Shown: positions 1 through 8,274, counted from the first letter of the stretch. The stretch is DNA of 63,495 nt from a virus (IMGVR_UViG_3300049203_000046:1-63495); one strand, 5' to 3'. Program-made: numbers and translations. Notes: a model not told the origin generated them from the sequence alone.

Positions 1-131
1 TCGAAGGGATCGTGCCGGCAGGAGAAGTGAGCACGGTCATGACCCTCACCGGGACAAAAGACGACGGGAGCGGCGCGCTCAGGATCGTGTCGACGGTGGA
101 TCAGGACGCCTCGATACTGGCGTTTACGCTG
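1..131. repeat. terminal overlap, left copy
   Basis: Bases 1-131 repeat at 63365-63495 with one difference, C at 127 versus A at 63491. The difference lies five bases from the window end. The overlap lets one reading frame close from 63322 through the junction to 242. The simplest reading is a circular assembly with a read-end error, not a true terminal repeat. Confidence 0.9.
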
Positions 132-242
132 GCGCGTATGTCCTTCGGCGTCACGCCTGAGTCGTTCGCCAGATTGCACAAGGCGTTGTCGGAGGCGACG
201 TCGCTGAGGGTGCAGCACACGGAGCTGGTTGGCCATGGATAG
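3..242 (+). CDS. hypothetical protein, 3' part of junction-spanning gene
   Basis: This is the C-terminal part of a 94-residue protein whose ATG is at 63322, beyond the circular junction. The frame is open from base 3, and a GTG at 12 is internal. The full protein starts MDPNDIDAEAIFGALEG and contains an STVMTLTGTKDDGSGAL segment. I recognise no family. It is soluble, with no membrane segment or cysteine cluster. The stop overlaps the next gene by eight bases, so the two are probably translated together. Confidence 0.7.
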   Translation, partial: EGIVPAGEVSTVMTLTGTKDDGSGALRIVSTVDQDASILAFTLARMSFGVTPESFARLHKALSEATSLRVQHTELVGHG

Positions 243-735
243 GTACAATCTCCTGCCGGCAACCGATGCGAATGCGGTCGAGCGCGTCTTCGAGGCTATG
301 CTGGCAATGGGCACACGCTCAACGACAGTTGGATACCAGCATGCCAAGCGCATCCAGGCCGCGCTCGTCAATCGTCGTGACTGGATCGAGAAGGCGAACG
401 TCGAGATCACGAAGGTGGTCATGCTGGAGAATGAGAACGCCATCCTCAAGCACCAGCTCGGCGAGCTGGACAAGATCAACAAGGCCCGGATCATCCGGGC
501 TTTGGCCAATAAGCCTAGCGAGATGCGTGCCGTAACAGGGCAAAAGTATAGAGTAATGGAAGGTGATGCCGAACACTTCATGCCGAGGACCATTGGGCAT
601 CAAGTAGATATCTTGGCCGACTTCTTTATGGCTCACGGCATCAAAATGCCGGTACACTTCCCTGAAAGAGTTGAGGCCGTCAGAGCGGAGATGAGAAAGA
701 GAAATTGGAGGTTTCAGGCGTCGTCCATCACCTGA
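235..735 (+). CDS. hypothetical protein with central coiled coil
   Basis: A 166-residue protein of unknown function. I chose ATG 235 because GGAG at 221-224 is about ten bases upstream; TTG 229 is the alternative. Residues of about 45-90 are rich in E, K and L with heptad spacing (VVMLENENAILKHQL), suggesting a coiled coil. The tail is basic (EMRKRNWRFQ). The stop codon lies inside the repeated motif at 725-755. Base composition is slightly more AT-rich than in the neighbours. Confidence 0.7.
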   Translation: MDRYNLLPATDANAVERVFEAMLAMGTRSTTVGYQHAKRIQAALVNRRDWIEKANVEITKVVMLENENAILKHQLGELDKINKARIIRALANKPSEMRAVTGQKYRVMEGDAEHFMPRTIGHQVDILADFFMAHGIKMPVHFPERVEAVRAEMRKRNWRFQASSIT

Positions 736-755
736 ATTGCGCGAAGTAGTATTTG
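725..755 (+). promoter_or_regulatory. repeated intergenic motif, copy 1
   Basis: Bases 725-749 are identical to 2996-3020 (25 bp, core TGAATTGCGCGAAGTAG). Bases 741-755 (GCGAAGTAGTATTTG) are identical to 57202-57216. All three copies precede rightward genes by 30-90 bases. TAGTAT could be a -10 element, but no convincing -35 is seen, so a phage-specific promoter or activator site is inferred. Confidence 0.5.
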
Positions 756-788
756 TTTTGGCCAACCACACCACGAAAGGAACTGGCA

Positions 789-1565
789 ATGACTGAAGAA
801 ACAACTGCACATCTGGTGCCCGATGAAGAAGATATCGGCGTCGATGTTGGCGCTGGGCTTGGAGGGTTCGGCATTGCGGTGCCGAGGCCGGCTCCCGTGC
901 CGGCGACCGCACATGAGGAGGAGTTCGATCTTGATGAACTCGACGATGACGATGACGACGATGGCAGCGATGCCATGGTCGAGACGGTTGCTGCGGCGAT
1001 GGCGCCTGAGGCGGCCAAGCCGAAGCCGAGGGAGCTGACGGAGGAAGAGAAGGAAGAGCTGGCCGCTCGCAGGAAGGCGGCCATTGAGGAGCACGAGAAG
1101 ATCCAGGAGATCCGGGTGGCCACGCTGCATGATGCGGTGCGGCTGATCCGGGCCGGCATGATCCTCATTGCGGAGAGTGGCCAACGGGTCGTCGATAGCG
1201 GGCTGATCGGGAATTTGGATGCACCGCTCCAGATGTTCATCAAGAACTCGCTCGAAGTTGAGCGGGAATATCAGGCGATCCTGGCCGGCGAGCCCGTCGA
1301 TGACGAAGAAGGTGAGATCCCCTCGATCCTGTCCGACTTCCTCAAGCGCAGCGAACTCGAAGAGGCCGAGCGCAAGGCCGAGGAAGAGCGCGAGCGGGAG
1401 GAAGCGAGGAAGGCTGCGGCCGCTGCGGCAATGGCCACGCATCATCATCACGAAGATGAAGAGCGTGAGCCTGAGGACGTGGACAAATATGCGGCCGAGC
1501 GTGAGGCGGAGAGAGAGGCCGAGAAGAAAAAGATTGACGAGTTCTTCGGAGCTGACATCTTCTAG
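789..1565 (+). CDS. acidic, charged coiled-coil protein
   Basis: A 258-residue protein; ATG 789 follows the CACGAAAGGAA leader, and the upstream TTG 753 lacks a ribosome site. It has an acidic N-terminal third with a run of seven aspartates near residues 52-58. A Glu/Lys-rich helical middle follows (RELTEEEKEELAARR), then a compact segment at about 95-160 (RVATLHDAVRLIRAGMILI). The C-terminal third is an EREREEARKAA-type helix with a natural four-histidine run. I know no family. It may be a scaffold-like or nucleic-acid-mimicking protein, but nothing proves this. Confidence 0.75.
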   Translation: MTEETTAHLVPDEEDIGVDVGAGLGGFGIAVPRPAPVPATAHEEEFDLDELDDDDDDDGSDAMVETVAAAMAPEAAKPKPRELTEEEKEELAARRKAAIEEHEKIQEIRVATLHDAVRLIRAGMILIAESGQRVVDSGLIGNLDAPLQMFIKNSLEVEREYQAILAGEPVDDEEGEIPSILSDFLKRSELEEAERKAEEEREREEARKAAAAAAMATHHHHEDEEREPEDVDKYAAEREAEREAEKKKIDEFFGADIF

Positions 1566-1592
1566 TATCCATCGATAACGATGGAGGCAGAC

Positions 1593-1799
1593 ATGAGGGT
1601 GGTTGTAGCGTTACTTGCGGGATTGGTGGCTGGCTGTTCGAGCAGCCCGCCACCTAGCGGGTACTACCAGAGCAGCGCATCAGCAGAGGCCATGATGAGG
1701 GCCGGGCAGCAGATGCAAAGCCGACGACGCTACGATGATACTCCCGTGAACTGCCAATCGTTTAGGTATGGAGCGCATACCAACACGATCTGTAACTGA
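1593..1799 (+). CDS. small predicted lipoprotein
   Basis: A 68-residue protein. ATG 1593 is preferred over 1581 because GGAGG lies between them at the right spacing. The N-terminus (MRVVVALLAGLVAGC) is a lipoprotein signal with a lipobox ending at Cys15, so the mature protein should be lipid-anchored. The mature part is short and Ser/Pro/Tyr-rich and ends with two cysteines in NCQSFRYGAHTNTICN. It is not proline-rich enough to call an outer spanin, and no inner spanin lies beside it. It may alter the host envelope; that is inference. A terminator follows. Confidence 0.75.
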   Translation: MRVVVALLAGLVAGCSSSPPPSGYYQSSASAEAMMRAGQQMQSRRRYDDTPVNCQSFRYGAHTNTICN

Positions 1800-1824
1800 C
1801 CAACTAATCACGACAGGGTGAATG

Positions 1825-1856
1825 AAGGTCCGGCCAAAAGCCGGGCCTTTTTCTTT
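1825..1856 (+). terminator. rho-independent terminator
   Basis: The arms AAGGTCCGGC (1825-1834) and GCCGGGCCTT (1840-1849) form a ten-bp stem with a five-base loop, followed by a T-rich tail to 1856. It ends the unit before the operator at 1886. Confidence 0.9.
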
Positions 1857-1885
1857 GGCGATTGGCCAAATAGATGTAGACTTGT

Positions 1886-1917
1886 GGGTGATATTATGTC
1901 ACCCATGGGAACACCAC
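1886..1917 (+). promoter_or_regulatory. TGTCACC-type operator with promoter
   Basis: GGGTGA at 1886-1891 and TCACCC at 1899-1904 are perfect inverted repeats around a TATTAT that could be a -10 box. The same 19-bp palindrome, differing at one central base, occurs at 10687-10705. Rightward from 1897 it continues as TGTCACCCATGGGAACA, matching sites at 10698, 12799, 18626 and 58916. It lies about 25-50 bases upstream of the gene at 1940. Confidence 0.65.
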
Positions 1918-1939
1918 AACACGAGCACAGGAGCATACA

Positions 1940-2995
1940 ATGTCCGACTTCCTCAACAAATTGAAGGCTGCGGTGAAGAGAGAACCAGAGGCGGTGAATG
2001 TCGTGTCGAGCATACACGCTCAGGCACTTGCCGTTCAGGTCATCGGCGCAATCAAGAAGGGCGAGAAGATCGATGTGGCCATGTCACAGGCGCAGGCTTG
2101 CAGCTGCAATGGGCTAACGCTCCGGTTCGGCGGCACGTCGCACTTCATGCACCACCCCGAGGCGGCCGAGTTCTCGAAGGTCTTCCCGACCATGTTCGCC
2201 TGCCTGGGAAGTGACGAGTACACCGACGACCAGGGTATCGCCATCGCCAGAAAATACGCCAACGAGTTCAGCAAGGTGCAGATGATCAGTGGCGTGATCT
2301 CGAACCTGCTCACGTTCAACAGTATGCACGGCAGGACGAAGCTGGAGCCGGCGGCCGAACAGTTGGCCATCCTGAATGCGTGCGGCGCTTACTTCAATCG
2401 CATGCTGAAGGACGATGCCGACGGTGAAGACGCCAAGATCGAGAGGGATCTGGAGGCCAGGGCCTCGGCGGCGTACCTCGAATACCACGGCAAGCTGAAG
2501 CCGATCACCGATCTTGCCAGCGTGACCGATCAGCACATCGATACGATGAAGGATGCGCTGATCATGCTGGCCAACAGCGGCGGCAGCGGTCGCTGCCTGA
2601 TGATCGGCTTCGTCACCGAGGAAGGCAAGACGATCATGCTGGAGGATGGCAGCGACGATCACTTCGACAAGCATGTCGGTGTGGTGTTCATTGCCACGAA
2701 CCTCGACACTGGCGTGACTTCGCCGGTCGCCGTGTTCCACTATGGGGATGGCCTGACGGCGCTCGTCGAGAAGGCAGAGAAGGCGATTGTGGATGCGGAC
2801 AAGTTCGTCCCGTTCATGAATGGCCCGCTCAATACAATGCGGACGGTCGGTGCGAACATGACGACCAAGCCGCAGAGTGCCAGCGCGTGGCGCAAGGTCA
2901 TGGCCGAGGCGCTTAGCGACGTGATGCAGATGGTCACGCCGTCCGATATCGCCGAGCGTCAGGCTCAAGGCGTCAAGCCAAGCACTCTGCACTAA
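1940..2995 (+). CDS. hypothetical protein, early
   Basis: A 351-residue protein that I do not recognise. ATG 1940 is preceded by a CACAGGAGCATACA ribosome site, the CA-rich leader and the operator at 1886, so it is the first gene of its own unit. It looks globular and soluble. Notable stretches are a Cys-Ser-Cys-Asn segment near residue 54 and VGVVFIATNLDTGV near residue 250. The next unit starts after the repeat at 2996. Confidence 0.75.
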   Translation: MSDFLNKLKAAVKREPEAVNVVSSIHAQALAVQVIGAIKKGEKIDVAMSQAQACSCNGLTLRFGGTSHFMHHPEAAEFSKVFPTMFACLGSDEYTDDQGIAIARKYANEFSKVQMISGVISNLLTFNSMHGRTKLEPAAEQLAILNACGAYFNRMLKDDADGEDAKIERDLEARASAAYLEYHGKLKPITDLASVTDQHIDTMKDALIMLANSGGSGRCLMIGFVTEEGKTIMLEDGSDDHFDKHVGVVFIATNLDTGVTSPVAVFHYGDGLTALVEKAEKAIVDADKFVPFMNGPLNTMRTVGANMTTKPQSASAWRKVMAEALSDVMQMVTPSDIAERQAQGVKPSTLH

Positions 2996-3020
2996 CCATC
3001 ACCTGAATTGCGCGAAGTAG
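2996..3020 (+). promoter_or_regulatory. repeated intergenic motif, copy 2
   Basis: This 25-base stretch is identical to 725-749. It starts just after the stop of the upstream gene and lies 87 bases before ATG 3107. An inverted repeat (GGCCGGCTTTCCGGCC) follows at 3032-3047 in the same leader. Confidence 0.5.
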
Positions 3021-3106
3021 AATTGAAGGTTGGCCGGCTTTCCGGCCAGCCAGCGAAGCCCTGCGCAATGGGCCGAGCACACCACGAAGCACGAAAGGAA
3101 TTGGAT

Positions 3107-5146
3107 ATGACAGGCATTAAGATCGGCTCCGTCCTAGCGGATGGCACGCCGGTAGCGGAAGCGGTGGAGGTTGCGAAGGTTGCCTCCGCTGGAGCAGCGC
3201 CCTCCCCCACGGTGGTAGTGGCGAAAGGGGAAGTGAAGGTCACGATACACGGCGTGCCGGCATTCCTGACGGCAGACGACGTGCGAGCCATGCTCAACGA
3301 CGTCTACCACCTGACCGACGCCATGCACCATGTGAACGTCAAGCATGGGCTGCCGTCTCCGAAGCATGAGATCACGGTGCGAGCACTCGAAGGCGTGCTG
3401 CGTCACGGCGTGGCCACTGCGGTGGCCGCTTCGCAGGGCGGCACGAAGGAACGCAGGGATGCGCTGAGATTGCAGTCGTCCTATGCGCTGACGTCGAGGC
3501 CGACGCTGAATGGTGTCCCGCACTTCTTTGCCGGCACCGAGTTGGCTGATGCCAGTAAGGCTCCGAGCATTCGGAATATGGCCACGCAGGATCAGCTGCA
3601 CCTGCTGGCGCTCGGCATCCTGAACAGCGCAGCGGCCGAGGCGTGGTACGCCGCCGGCAGCGAGACGTTTAGGAACACCTTCGAGAAGTTCGGCGATCTG
3701 ATCACGCACGTCCAGACCCACACGCTCCCGAGCATTCGAGACAGCGTGGTCAAGGAGTTGCGCATGCGTGGCTTCTCTGACGAGCAGCTCATGAGCGGGT
3801 CCACACTTTCGCCCGTGGTGGCCACGGTCGACGACGCTGGCCGCATCACCGACCTCGATCTCTCCGCCCTTCTGCCGCCGGCTACGGCCGGCGCAGCGAC
3901 TACCAGCACGACAACCACCACAGCAAGCACAAAGGAAGCTGCAATGTCTGACGCCCTCGTCTCCATCCCGTCTGTCAACGAAGCCATCAAGAACAACAAG
4001 TTCAGCCTCGACCCCACGATGGCCGGCATGCTGGATGGCAGCCTCCGTCACCTTGGTCTGCCGTCGATTGAAGAGATCGGCGCAGCGTTCAGGGAACTGG
4101 CGGCCAAGGGTTCGGCTGCTGCTCCGAGCGGGCTTAGCCTGAGCATCGGCGATGCCATGGAATACAAGGCCACGGCAGGCGGCACGATCCCGAGCGGCAA
4201 GTGCGTGACCAAGAAGGCGGCTGCGGTGTTCGGCCTGACTGGTAAGGCGGCTGGCCCGTTCAACATGGACGTGCCGGTCTACGAGTGGGACGCTCCGCAC
4301 CCGCATGTGCCGGCCATTGATCCTGGCTACCAGTTCCAGCCGGTCCAGCTGCTCAGCATCCTCGTGGCCATCGTGACGAACCAGAGAGCGTGGCTCTATG
4401 GGGACACCGGCTGCGGCAAGACCACGCTCATCGAGCAGGTGGCAGCACGGCTGAACTATCCGGTCATCCGAGTGAACTTCGACAGCGAGATCACCCGCAT
4501 GGATCTGATCGGGGCCAAGGACATCATCGTCAGTGGTGGCCATCCGGTTACGACGTTCACGGAAGGCGTGCTGCCGTCGGCGATGCAGATGCCCTGCATC
4601 TTCCTCGCTGACGAGCTGGACTTCATCCGGGCCGACGTTGCGTATGTGTTCCAGCGTGCGCTTGAAGGTAATGGGTTGACGCTGCCGGAAGATGCCGGCC
4701 GCATTGTTAACCCGCATCCTGGTTTCAGGATCTTTGCGACGGCCAACACGCAGGGCCAGGGCGACGAGACTGGCCGGTATCAGGGCGCGAAGCCGCAGTC
4801 TGCTGCGTTCCTCGACCGCTTCACCATGTGGATCCAGTGCGGCTACATGAACGACAAGCAGGTCGAGCAGATGCTGGCCGAGAAGAACCCGTCGCTCCCG
4901 ACCAACATCAGGACCAGCCTGACCAAGTATGCGAGGGAGCATTGGACCGCGTTCATGAACGGTCAGGTGCTGACGGCGCTCTCGCCGCGCGGTCTGCTCA
5001 GCTGCGCGATGACGTACACCGTGTTGTCGTCGACCATCGACAGCAAGGCGGCGTTCGCTCAGGCCATGGAGCGCACGTTCGTGGATCGTGCGAGCCCGGC
5101 CGACGCGCAGACCATCAAGGGCCTGATCACTCGGGTCGTCTCCTAA
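3107..5146 (+). CDS. CobS/MoxR-like AAA+ ATPase with fused N-terminal protein
   Basis: A 679-residue protein. ATG 3107 follows the standard leader (CACGAAAGGAATTGGAT). The C-terminal half is an AAA+ ATPase of the CobS/dynein-related group, with Walker A GDTGCGKT at 432-439, Walker B IFLADE at 498-503 and sensor Asn547 in IFATANT. Residues 1-260 are an unrelated unknown domain. The Thr-rich linker at about 263-279 is encoded by DNA that looks like the phage leader, with AAAGGA at 3931-3936 and an in-frame ATG at 3944. A shorter 400-residue CobS-like product from 3944 is therefore plausible. It pairs with the CobT-like VWA gene at 5590. Known CobS/CobT pairs drive a chelatase; here the substrate is unknown and no CobN is present. 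Confidence 0.85.
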   Translation: MTGIKIGSVLADGTPVAEAVEVAKVASAGAAPSPTVVVAKGEVKVTIHGVPAFLTADDVRAMLNDVYHLTDAMHHVNVKHGLPSPKHEITVRALEGVLRHGVATAVAASQGGTKERRDALRLQSSYALTSRPTLNGVPHFFAGTELADASKAPSIRNMATQDQLHLLALGILNSAAAEAWYAAGSETFRNTFEKFGDLITHVQTHTLPSIRDSVVKELRMRGFSDEQLMSGSTLSPVVATVDDAGRITDLDLSALLPPATAGAATTSTTTTTASTKEAAMSDALVSIPSVNEAIKNNKFSLDPTMAGMLDGSLRHLGLPSIEEIGAAFRELAAKGSAAAPSGLSLSIGDAMEYKATAGGTIPSGKCVTKKAAAVFGLTGKAAGPFNMDVPVYEWDAPHPHVPAIDPGYQFQPVQLLSILVAIVTNQRAWLYGDTGCGKTTLIEQVAARLNYPVIRVNFDSEITRMDLIGAKDIIVSGGHPVTTFTEGVLPSAMQMPCIFLADELDFIRADVAYVFQRALEGNGLTLPEDAGRIVNPHPGFRIFATANTQGQGDETGRYQGAKPQSAAFLDRFTMWIQCGYMNDKQVEQMLAEKNPSLPTNIRTSLTKYAREHWTAFMNGQVLTALSPRGLLSCAMTYTVLSSTIDSKAAFAQAMERTFVDRASPADAQTIKGLITRVVS

Positions 5147-5164
5147 GTTTCGTGTGGTGGTGAA

Positions 5165-5186
5165 GGAGGGGCGCGAATGCCCCTCC
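5165..5186 (+). other. intergenic hairpin without U-tract
   Basis: GGAGGGGC (5165-5172) and GCCCCTCC (5179-5186) form a perfect eight-bp stem with loop GCGAAT. It lies between the CobS-like gene and the gene at 5205. With no T-run it is more likely an RNA stability or processing hairpin than a terminator. Confidence 0.6.
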
Positions 5187-5204
5187 GACACGAAGGAGGC
5201 GCGC

Positions 5205-5576
5205 ATGATGGACAAGAAGCTGGAGCGAAAGCTCGGCGTCAAGCATGTCGATGTGATCGTCGTGGCGTCCGTCGAGGACGAGGGCGAAACAATCGCCATG
5301 AACTCGTACCTCACCGATCCAGAGGCTGACGAGTGGGTCTCTGAACAGATGGCCAAAGGTCATCGCAGCTTTGCCAGGCTTAGGCTGGGCATCCTCGGGA
5401 ACAACCAGGCGATGGTTGCCAAAGAGCGGGCATGGGAAGCGTTCATCGCAAAGCAAAAGGCCGACCGCCGCAAGGCGTTCGTTGCGGAAAGCATCGACTC
5501 GCTCCTCACCGGAGCGTTCGCAGGCGCAGCGTTCTTCACGGTGCTGACGATCCTGCAATCAATCCCAACCAACTGA
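5205..5576 (+). CDS. hypothetical membrane protein between CobS- and CobT-like genes
   Basis: A 123-residue protein; ATG 5205 follows a strong AAGGAGG. The N-terminal 95 residues are soluble and charged (LERKLGVKHVDVIVVASVEDEGETIAMNSY is typical). The C-terminus holds one hydrophobic segment (LLTGAFAGAAFFTVLTIL), so it is probably a single-span, tail-anchored membrane protein. Its place between the ATPase and VWA genes suggests it may act with them, for example as a membrane anchor or target. That is inference from position only. Confidence 0.7.
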   Translation: MMDKKLERKLGVKHVDVIVVASVEDEGETIAMNSYLTDPEADEWVSEQMAKGHRSFARLRLGILGNNQAMVAKERAWEAFIAKQKADRRKAFVAESIDSLLTGAFAGAAFFTVLTILQSIPTN

Positions 5577-5589
5577 AAGGCACGACACC

Positions 5590-7452
5590 ATGAGTGAAGA
5601 TGACGCATACATCAACAAGCTCGCAGCCGAGATGGCCAGGGGTGTGGCCCCTGATCTGTTCGAGCACGAAATGTACACCAACTCGAAGGTCTTGGGTCGT
5701 GACGGCGGCGTGGTCGTCGTGATCGGCGGCGACAAGGCGCAGACCGATGGCAAGACGGTCGTGTTGCCGGCGCTCGATAAGCACAAGGTGGTGAGCAATG
5801 AAGCTGCGAACGTGGCACGCGGGTTTGTTAACCACGAGTCTGGCCACCTGCGCTTTACCAATGGCCTCACGGTGAAGCGGTTCGCTCGGCACGAGCAGCA
5901 CATGTCGTTCCTTAACGGCATGGAAGACGTTCGGATGGAGAAGAAGTTCGCCGACCAGTATCCGGGGTCGATGGAGCAGTTCTCCTATGCGGCCAACGCC
6001 ACGTTGAGACGGTTCATCAAGCAGGTCGAGACGGGCGAGATCAAGATCGGCGACAAGGCCAAGCTGGTGCCGATGGCCACGGCCTGGGCGGGCCGGCGCA
6101 AGATGGGGCAGGCGCTTGAGACGACGCTGATGGAGAAGCTGGAGAAGCTGACCGGCGTCGAGAACATGAAGGTCGCCGAGTATCTGGCGGACGAAAGCCT
6201 GAAGGCGACCGGCACGCTGGACATCGCACGGTTCCTGGAGAAGTGGCTGGGCAAGGTCGACCCTGAGACGGAGGCCGAGAAGAAGAAGCACGAAGATGAT
6301 GGCGGCATGGGTGCGCCGGGCGGCTCGCCGATGGGTGCTCCGCCGGAGCCGGGCTTTGCGCCGCCGGCTGGCGGGTATCATGAGCCGGACATGGCCGGCG
6401 CTGTTGGGGATATGCTGCCGACTGGCGGCGGCTCGACCGCCTACAAGTCGAACCTCGAAGAGGATAAGATTTGGGATCTCGACAAGTACATGGCCCCCGG
6501 TGGCGGGGCCAGCTCCGGTGAGAACCGCGTGCCAACAGTGACCGAGTACAAGAGGAACTACCTGTATGAGCAGTCGACGCACAAGCCGAGGCACGTCGAC
6601 GATCTGCGAAAGCTCGGGCTCCAGAACGTCGAGTTCATGAAGACGCACCTGGGTCCGAGTGTCAGGGCGGTGAAGATGGCGCTCGAACGTGGGCTGATCG
6701 TGGCCAAGCAGAGGAACTGGGATCCGGGTCAGTCGAGGGGCAACATCGATCCGAAGCGCTTGGCCACGGTGCTGACCGGGTCGAGGAACTTCTATCGCAG
6801 GCGCAGCGCGCTTGAGATGATCGACACGGCCGTGACGCTGCTGATCGATATGAGCGGCAGCATGTGCAACGAGAAGGCCGTCGAGGCCATGAAGGCGGCC
6901 TATGTCTTTGCCGAGAGCCTGACCAAGGTCGGCGTGCCGATTGAGGTGTTGGGGTTCGTGAGCGACCGGGCCGGGCTGAAGAAGCCCATGAGCCGCAGCG
7001 GCGTGATCGACATCATCGTCTACAAGAAGTTCGTCGACTCGATGCAGTCCGGCATGTGGAAGGTCGGGCTGGTTACGAACGCCACGATGTTGGCCGGTGG
7101 CCACCAGAATGCAGACGGCGACAGCCTGCTGCACGCTTGGCGGCGGCTGAGGACGAGGCCCGAGCCGAGGAAGGTACTGATCGTTTTCAGCGACGGCATG
7201 CCCTGCACGCACGGGACCGGCGACGAGAACTACCACCTGAAGCGGGTCGTGCACATGCTGATTGCGCAGGGCTGCGAGACGTTCGGCGTCGGGATCATGA
7301 CCGACTCGGTCAAGCGCTTCTATCCCGAGCACATCGTGATCTCGAAGGCGGAGGATCTGGCCACCAAGGCCGGCGAGTTCCTCAAGAACCTGCTGTTGCC
7401 GCAGCAGATGCGCCAGAAGCGGGCGCGCAAGGAGCTGAAGGCCGCTGCGTGA
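5590..7452 (+). CDS. CobT-like VWA-domain protein
   Basis: A 620-residue protein; ATG 5590 follows GAAAGGCACGACACC. The C-terminal part is a von Willebrand A domain with a complete-looking MIDAS start, DMSGS at 420-424, and a later VLIVFSDGMP strand, as in cobaltochelatase CobT-type proteins. Near the N-terminus, HESGH at 82-86 fits an HExxH metal-binding motif. A Pro/Gly-rich, acidic low-complexity linker spans about 235-310. It is encoded 443 bases after the CobS-like AAA+ gene, the usual AAA+/VWA partner arrangement. I infer a MoxR-VWA type remodelling machine acting on an unknown target. Vitamin B12 synthesis is unlikely because nothing else of that pathway is present. Confidence 0.85.
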   Translation: MSEDDAYINKLAAEMARGVAPDLFEHEMYTNSKVLGRDGGVVVVIGGDKAQTDGKTVVLPALDKHKVVSNEAANVARGFVNHESGHLRFTNGLTVKRFARHEQHMSFLNGMEDVRMEKKFADQYPGSMEQFSYAANATLRRFIKQVETGEIKIGDKAKLVPMATAWAGRRKMGQALETTLMEKLEKLTGVENMKVAEYLADESLKATGTLDIARFLEKWLGKVDPETEAEKKKHEDDGGMGAPGGSPMGAPPEPGFAPPAGGYHEPDMAGAVGDMLPTGGGSTAYKSNLEEDKIWDLDKYMAPGGGASSGENRVPTVTEYKRNYLYEQSTHKPRHVDDLRKLGLQNVEFMKTHLGPSVRAVKMALERGLIVAKQRNWDPGQSRGNIDPKRLATVLTGSRNFYRRRSALEMIDTAVTLLIDMSGSMCNEKAVEAMKAAYVFAESLTKVGVPIEVLGFVSDRAGLKKPMSRSGVIDIIVYKKFVDSMQSGMWKVGLVTNATMLAGGHQNADGDSLLHAWRRLRTRPEPRKVLIVFSDGMPCTHGTGDENYHLKRVVHMLIAQGCETFGVGIMTDSVKRFYPEHIVISKAEDLATKAGEFLKNLLLPQQMRQKRARKELKAAA

Positions 7453-7622
7453 TGGCCAAGCGCAAGCGCGTCAGGGTCGCTGGCCCCATGGACAGGCAAC
7501 TGAAAGCCATGGGGTTCAGCTACACCGAGAGGCTGAAAGCTTTCGATGAAGTCAGGACAAACAGGACGGTCGCAGCGCTCGCTGCGGTCGCCCACATCGC
7601 ACGCCACACACGAAGGAAATGA
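7452..7622 (+). CDS. small basic protein
   Basis: A 56-residue, strongly basic protein (MAKRKRVRVAGPMDRQLK) whose ATG overlaps the stop of the CobT-like gene in TGATG, so it is translationally coupled. The C-terminus is Ala/His/Arg-rich and helical. The charge suggests nucleic acid binding, but no motif is recognised. Confidence 0.6.
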   Translation: MAKRKRVRVAGPMDRQLKAMGFSYTERLKAFDEVRTNRTVAALAAVAHIARHTRRK

Positions 7623-7624
7623 CC

Positions 7625-8218
7625 ATGGAAGATCAGGATCAGAAGGCCATTGAGTCGATGGCCGATGCAATGCTCGGCACGTTCGAGAAGAAAGAGGAGA
7701 AGAAAGAGGAGCCGAAAGCCAAGGGCTACGTGGGGACGAGGTATTGGGAAGAGTCGGAGCTGATGAAGCGCGCGAAGGCTCGGCCGCTCGATGACGATCT
7801 GGATAGCCTGGATCTGAGTGGGGGGTTGGGGGGAGGCCGCACGACCAGCACACCCCCCGATACTTTGCACACCACGAGCAAAGAGGGACATAGCCCCTAC
7901 AAGCCGAGATATGGATCAGCCTTTGCCGGAAGTCAAGGGGGCGGCGCGCTGCCCACGAGCCCACTGCGGCATAGCCTGAAGAAGCTCACGCCTGCCGACG
8001 TGGACGGGTTGGACATGACGCGCATTCTCACGAAGGTGAAGGATGTTCTGCTCGACGAGTTCGAAAAACAGAATTGGCTGATCCTTGGCAACGCCGAGGC
8101 TCACATGTTCCGGGCTGCATGCGACAGCAACTTGAAGGCAGCGCTGCGGGCGGTCGCCATGAAGATCGCGACCAACGACATCATGCGCGACAAGACGAAA
8201 TCCAAGCCGGCGAAGTGA
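7625..8218 (+). CDS. hypothetical protein with two-part structure
   Basis: A 197-residue protein. I chose ATG 7625 over 7619 because AAGGA ends about seven bases before it. Residues 1-75 are acidic with a Lys/Glu stretch (KKEEKKEEPKAKG). A Gly/Ser/Thr-rich linker follows, then a helical C-terminal domain (LTPADVDGLDMTRILTKV). The linker DNA at about 7850-7890 (TGCACACCACGAGCAAAGAG) resembles the phage leader, so this may be another fusion through a translated leader. No known family. Confidence 0.7.
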   Translation: MEDQDQKAIESMADAMLGTFEKKEEKKEEPKAKGYVGTRYWEESELMKRAKARPLDDDLDSLDLSGGLGGGRTTSTPPDTLHTTSKEGHSPYKPRYGSAFAGSQGGGALPTSPLRHSLKKLTPADVDGLDMTRILTKVKDVLLDEFEKQNWLILGNAEAHMFRAACDSNLKAALRAVAMKIATNDIMRDKTKSKPAK

Positions 8219-8274
8219 CGCCGGCCACGACACGACGACCATCACGACAACACCACACACGAAAGGAAAGCATC

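Noticed and set aside
1436-1460. Run of four histidines as an artificial tag
   Set aside because: It lies within a charged helical region of a continuous natural gene and is too short and internal for a tag.
1593-1799. Outer spanin (Rz1-like)
   Set aside because: It has a lipobox, but there is no nested or adjacent inner spanin and the mature part is not proline-rich enough.
3134-5356. 740-codon leftward frame opposite the CobS-like gene
   Set aside because: It is an antisense shadow in high-GC DNA: low-complexity, Arg/His-rich product, no ribosome site, and the other strand has a clear AAA+ protein.
5536-7332. 598-codon leftward frame opposite the CobT-like gene
   Set aside because: Antisense shadow; the product is His/Arg/Leu-rich and lacks known motifs, while the VWA protein is clear.
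3107-7452. Phage vitamin B12 (cobaltochelatase) synthesis
   Set aside because: Only CobS- and CobT-like proteins are present; CobN and all other pathway genes are missing, and both proteins have extra domains.
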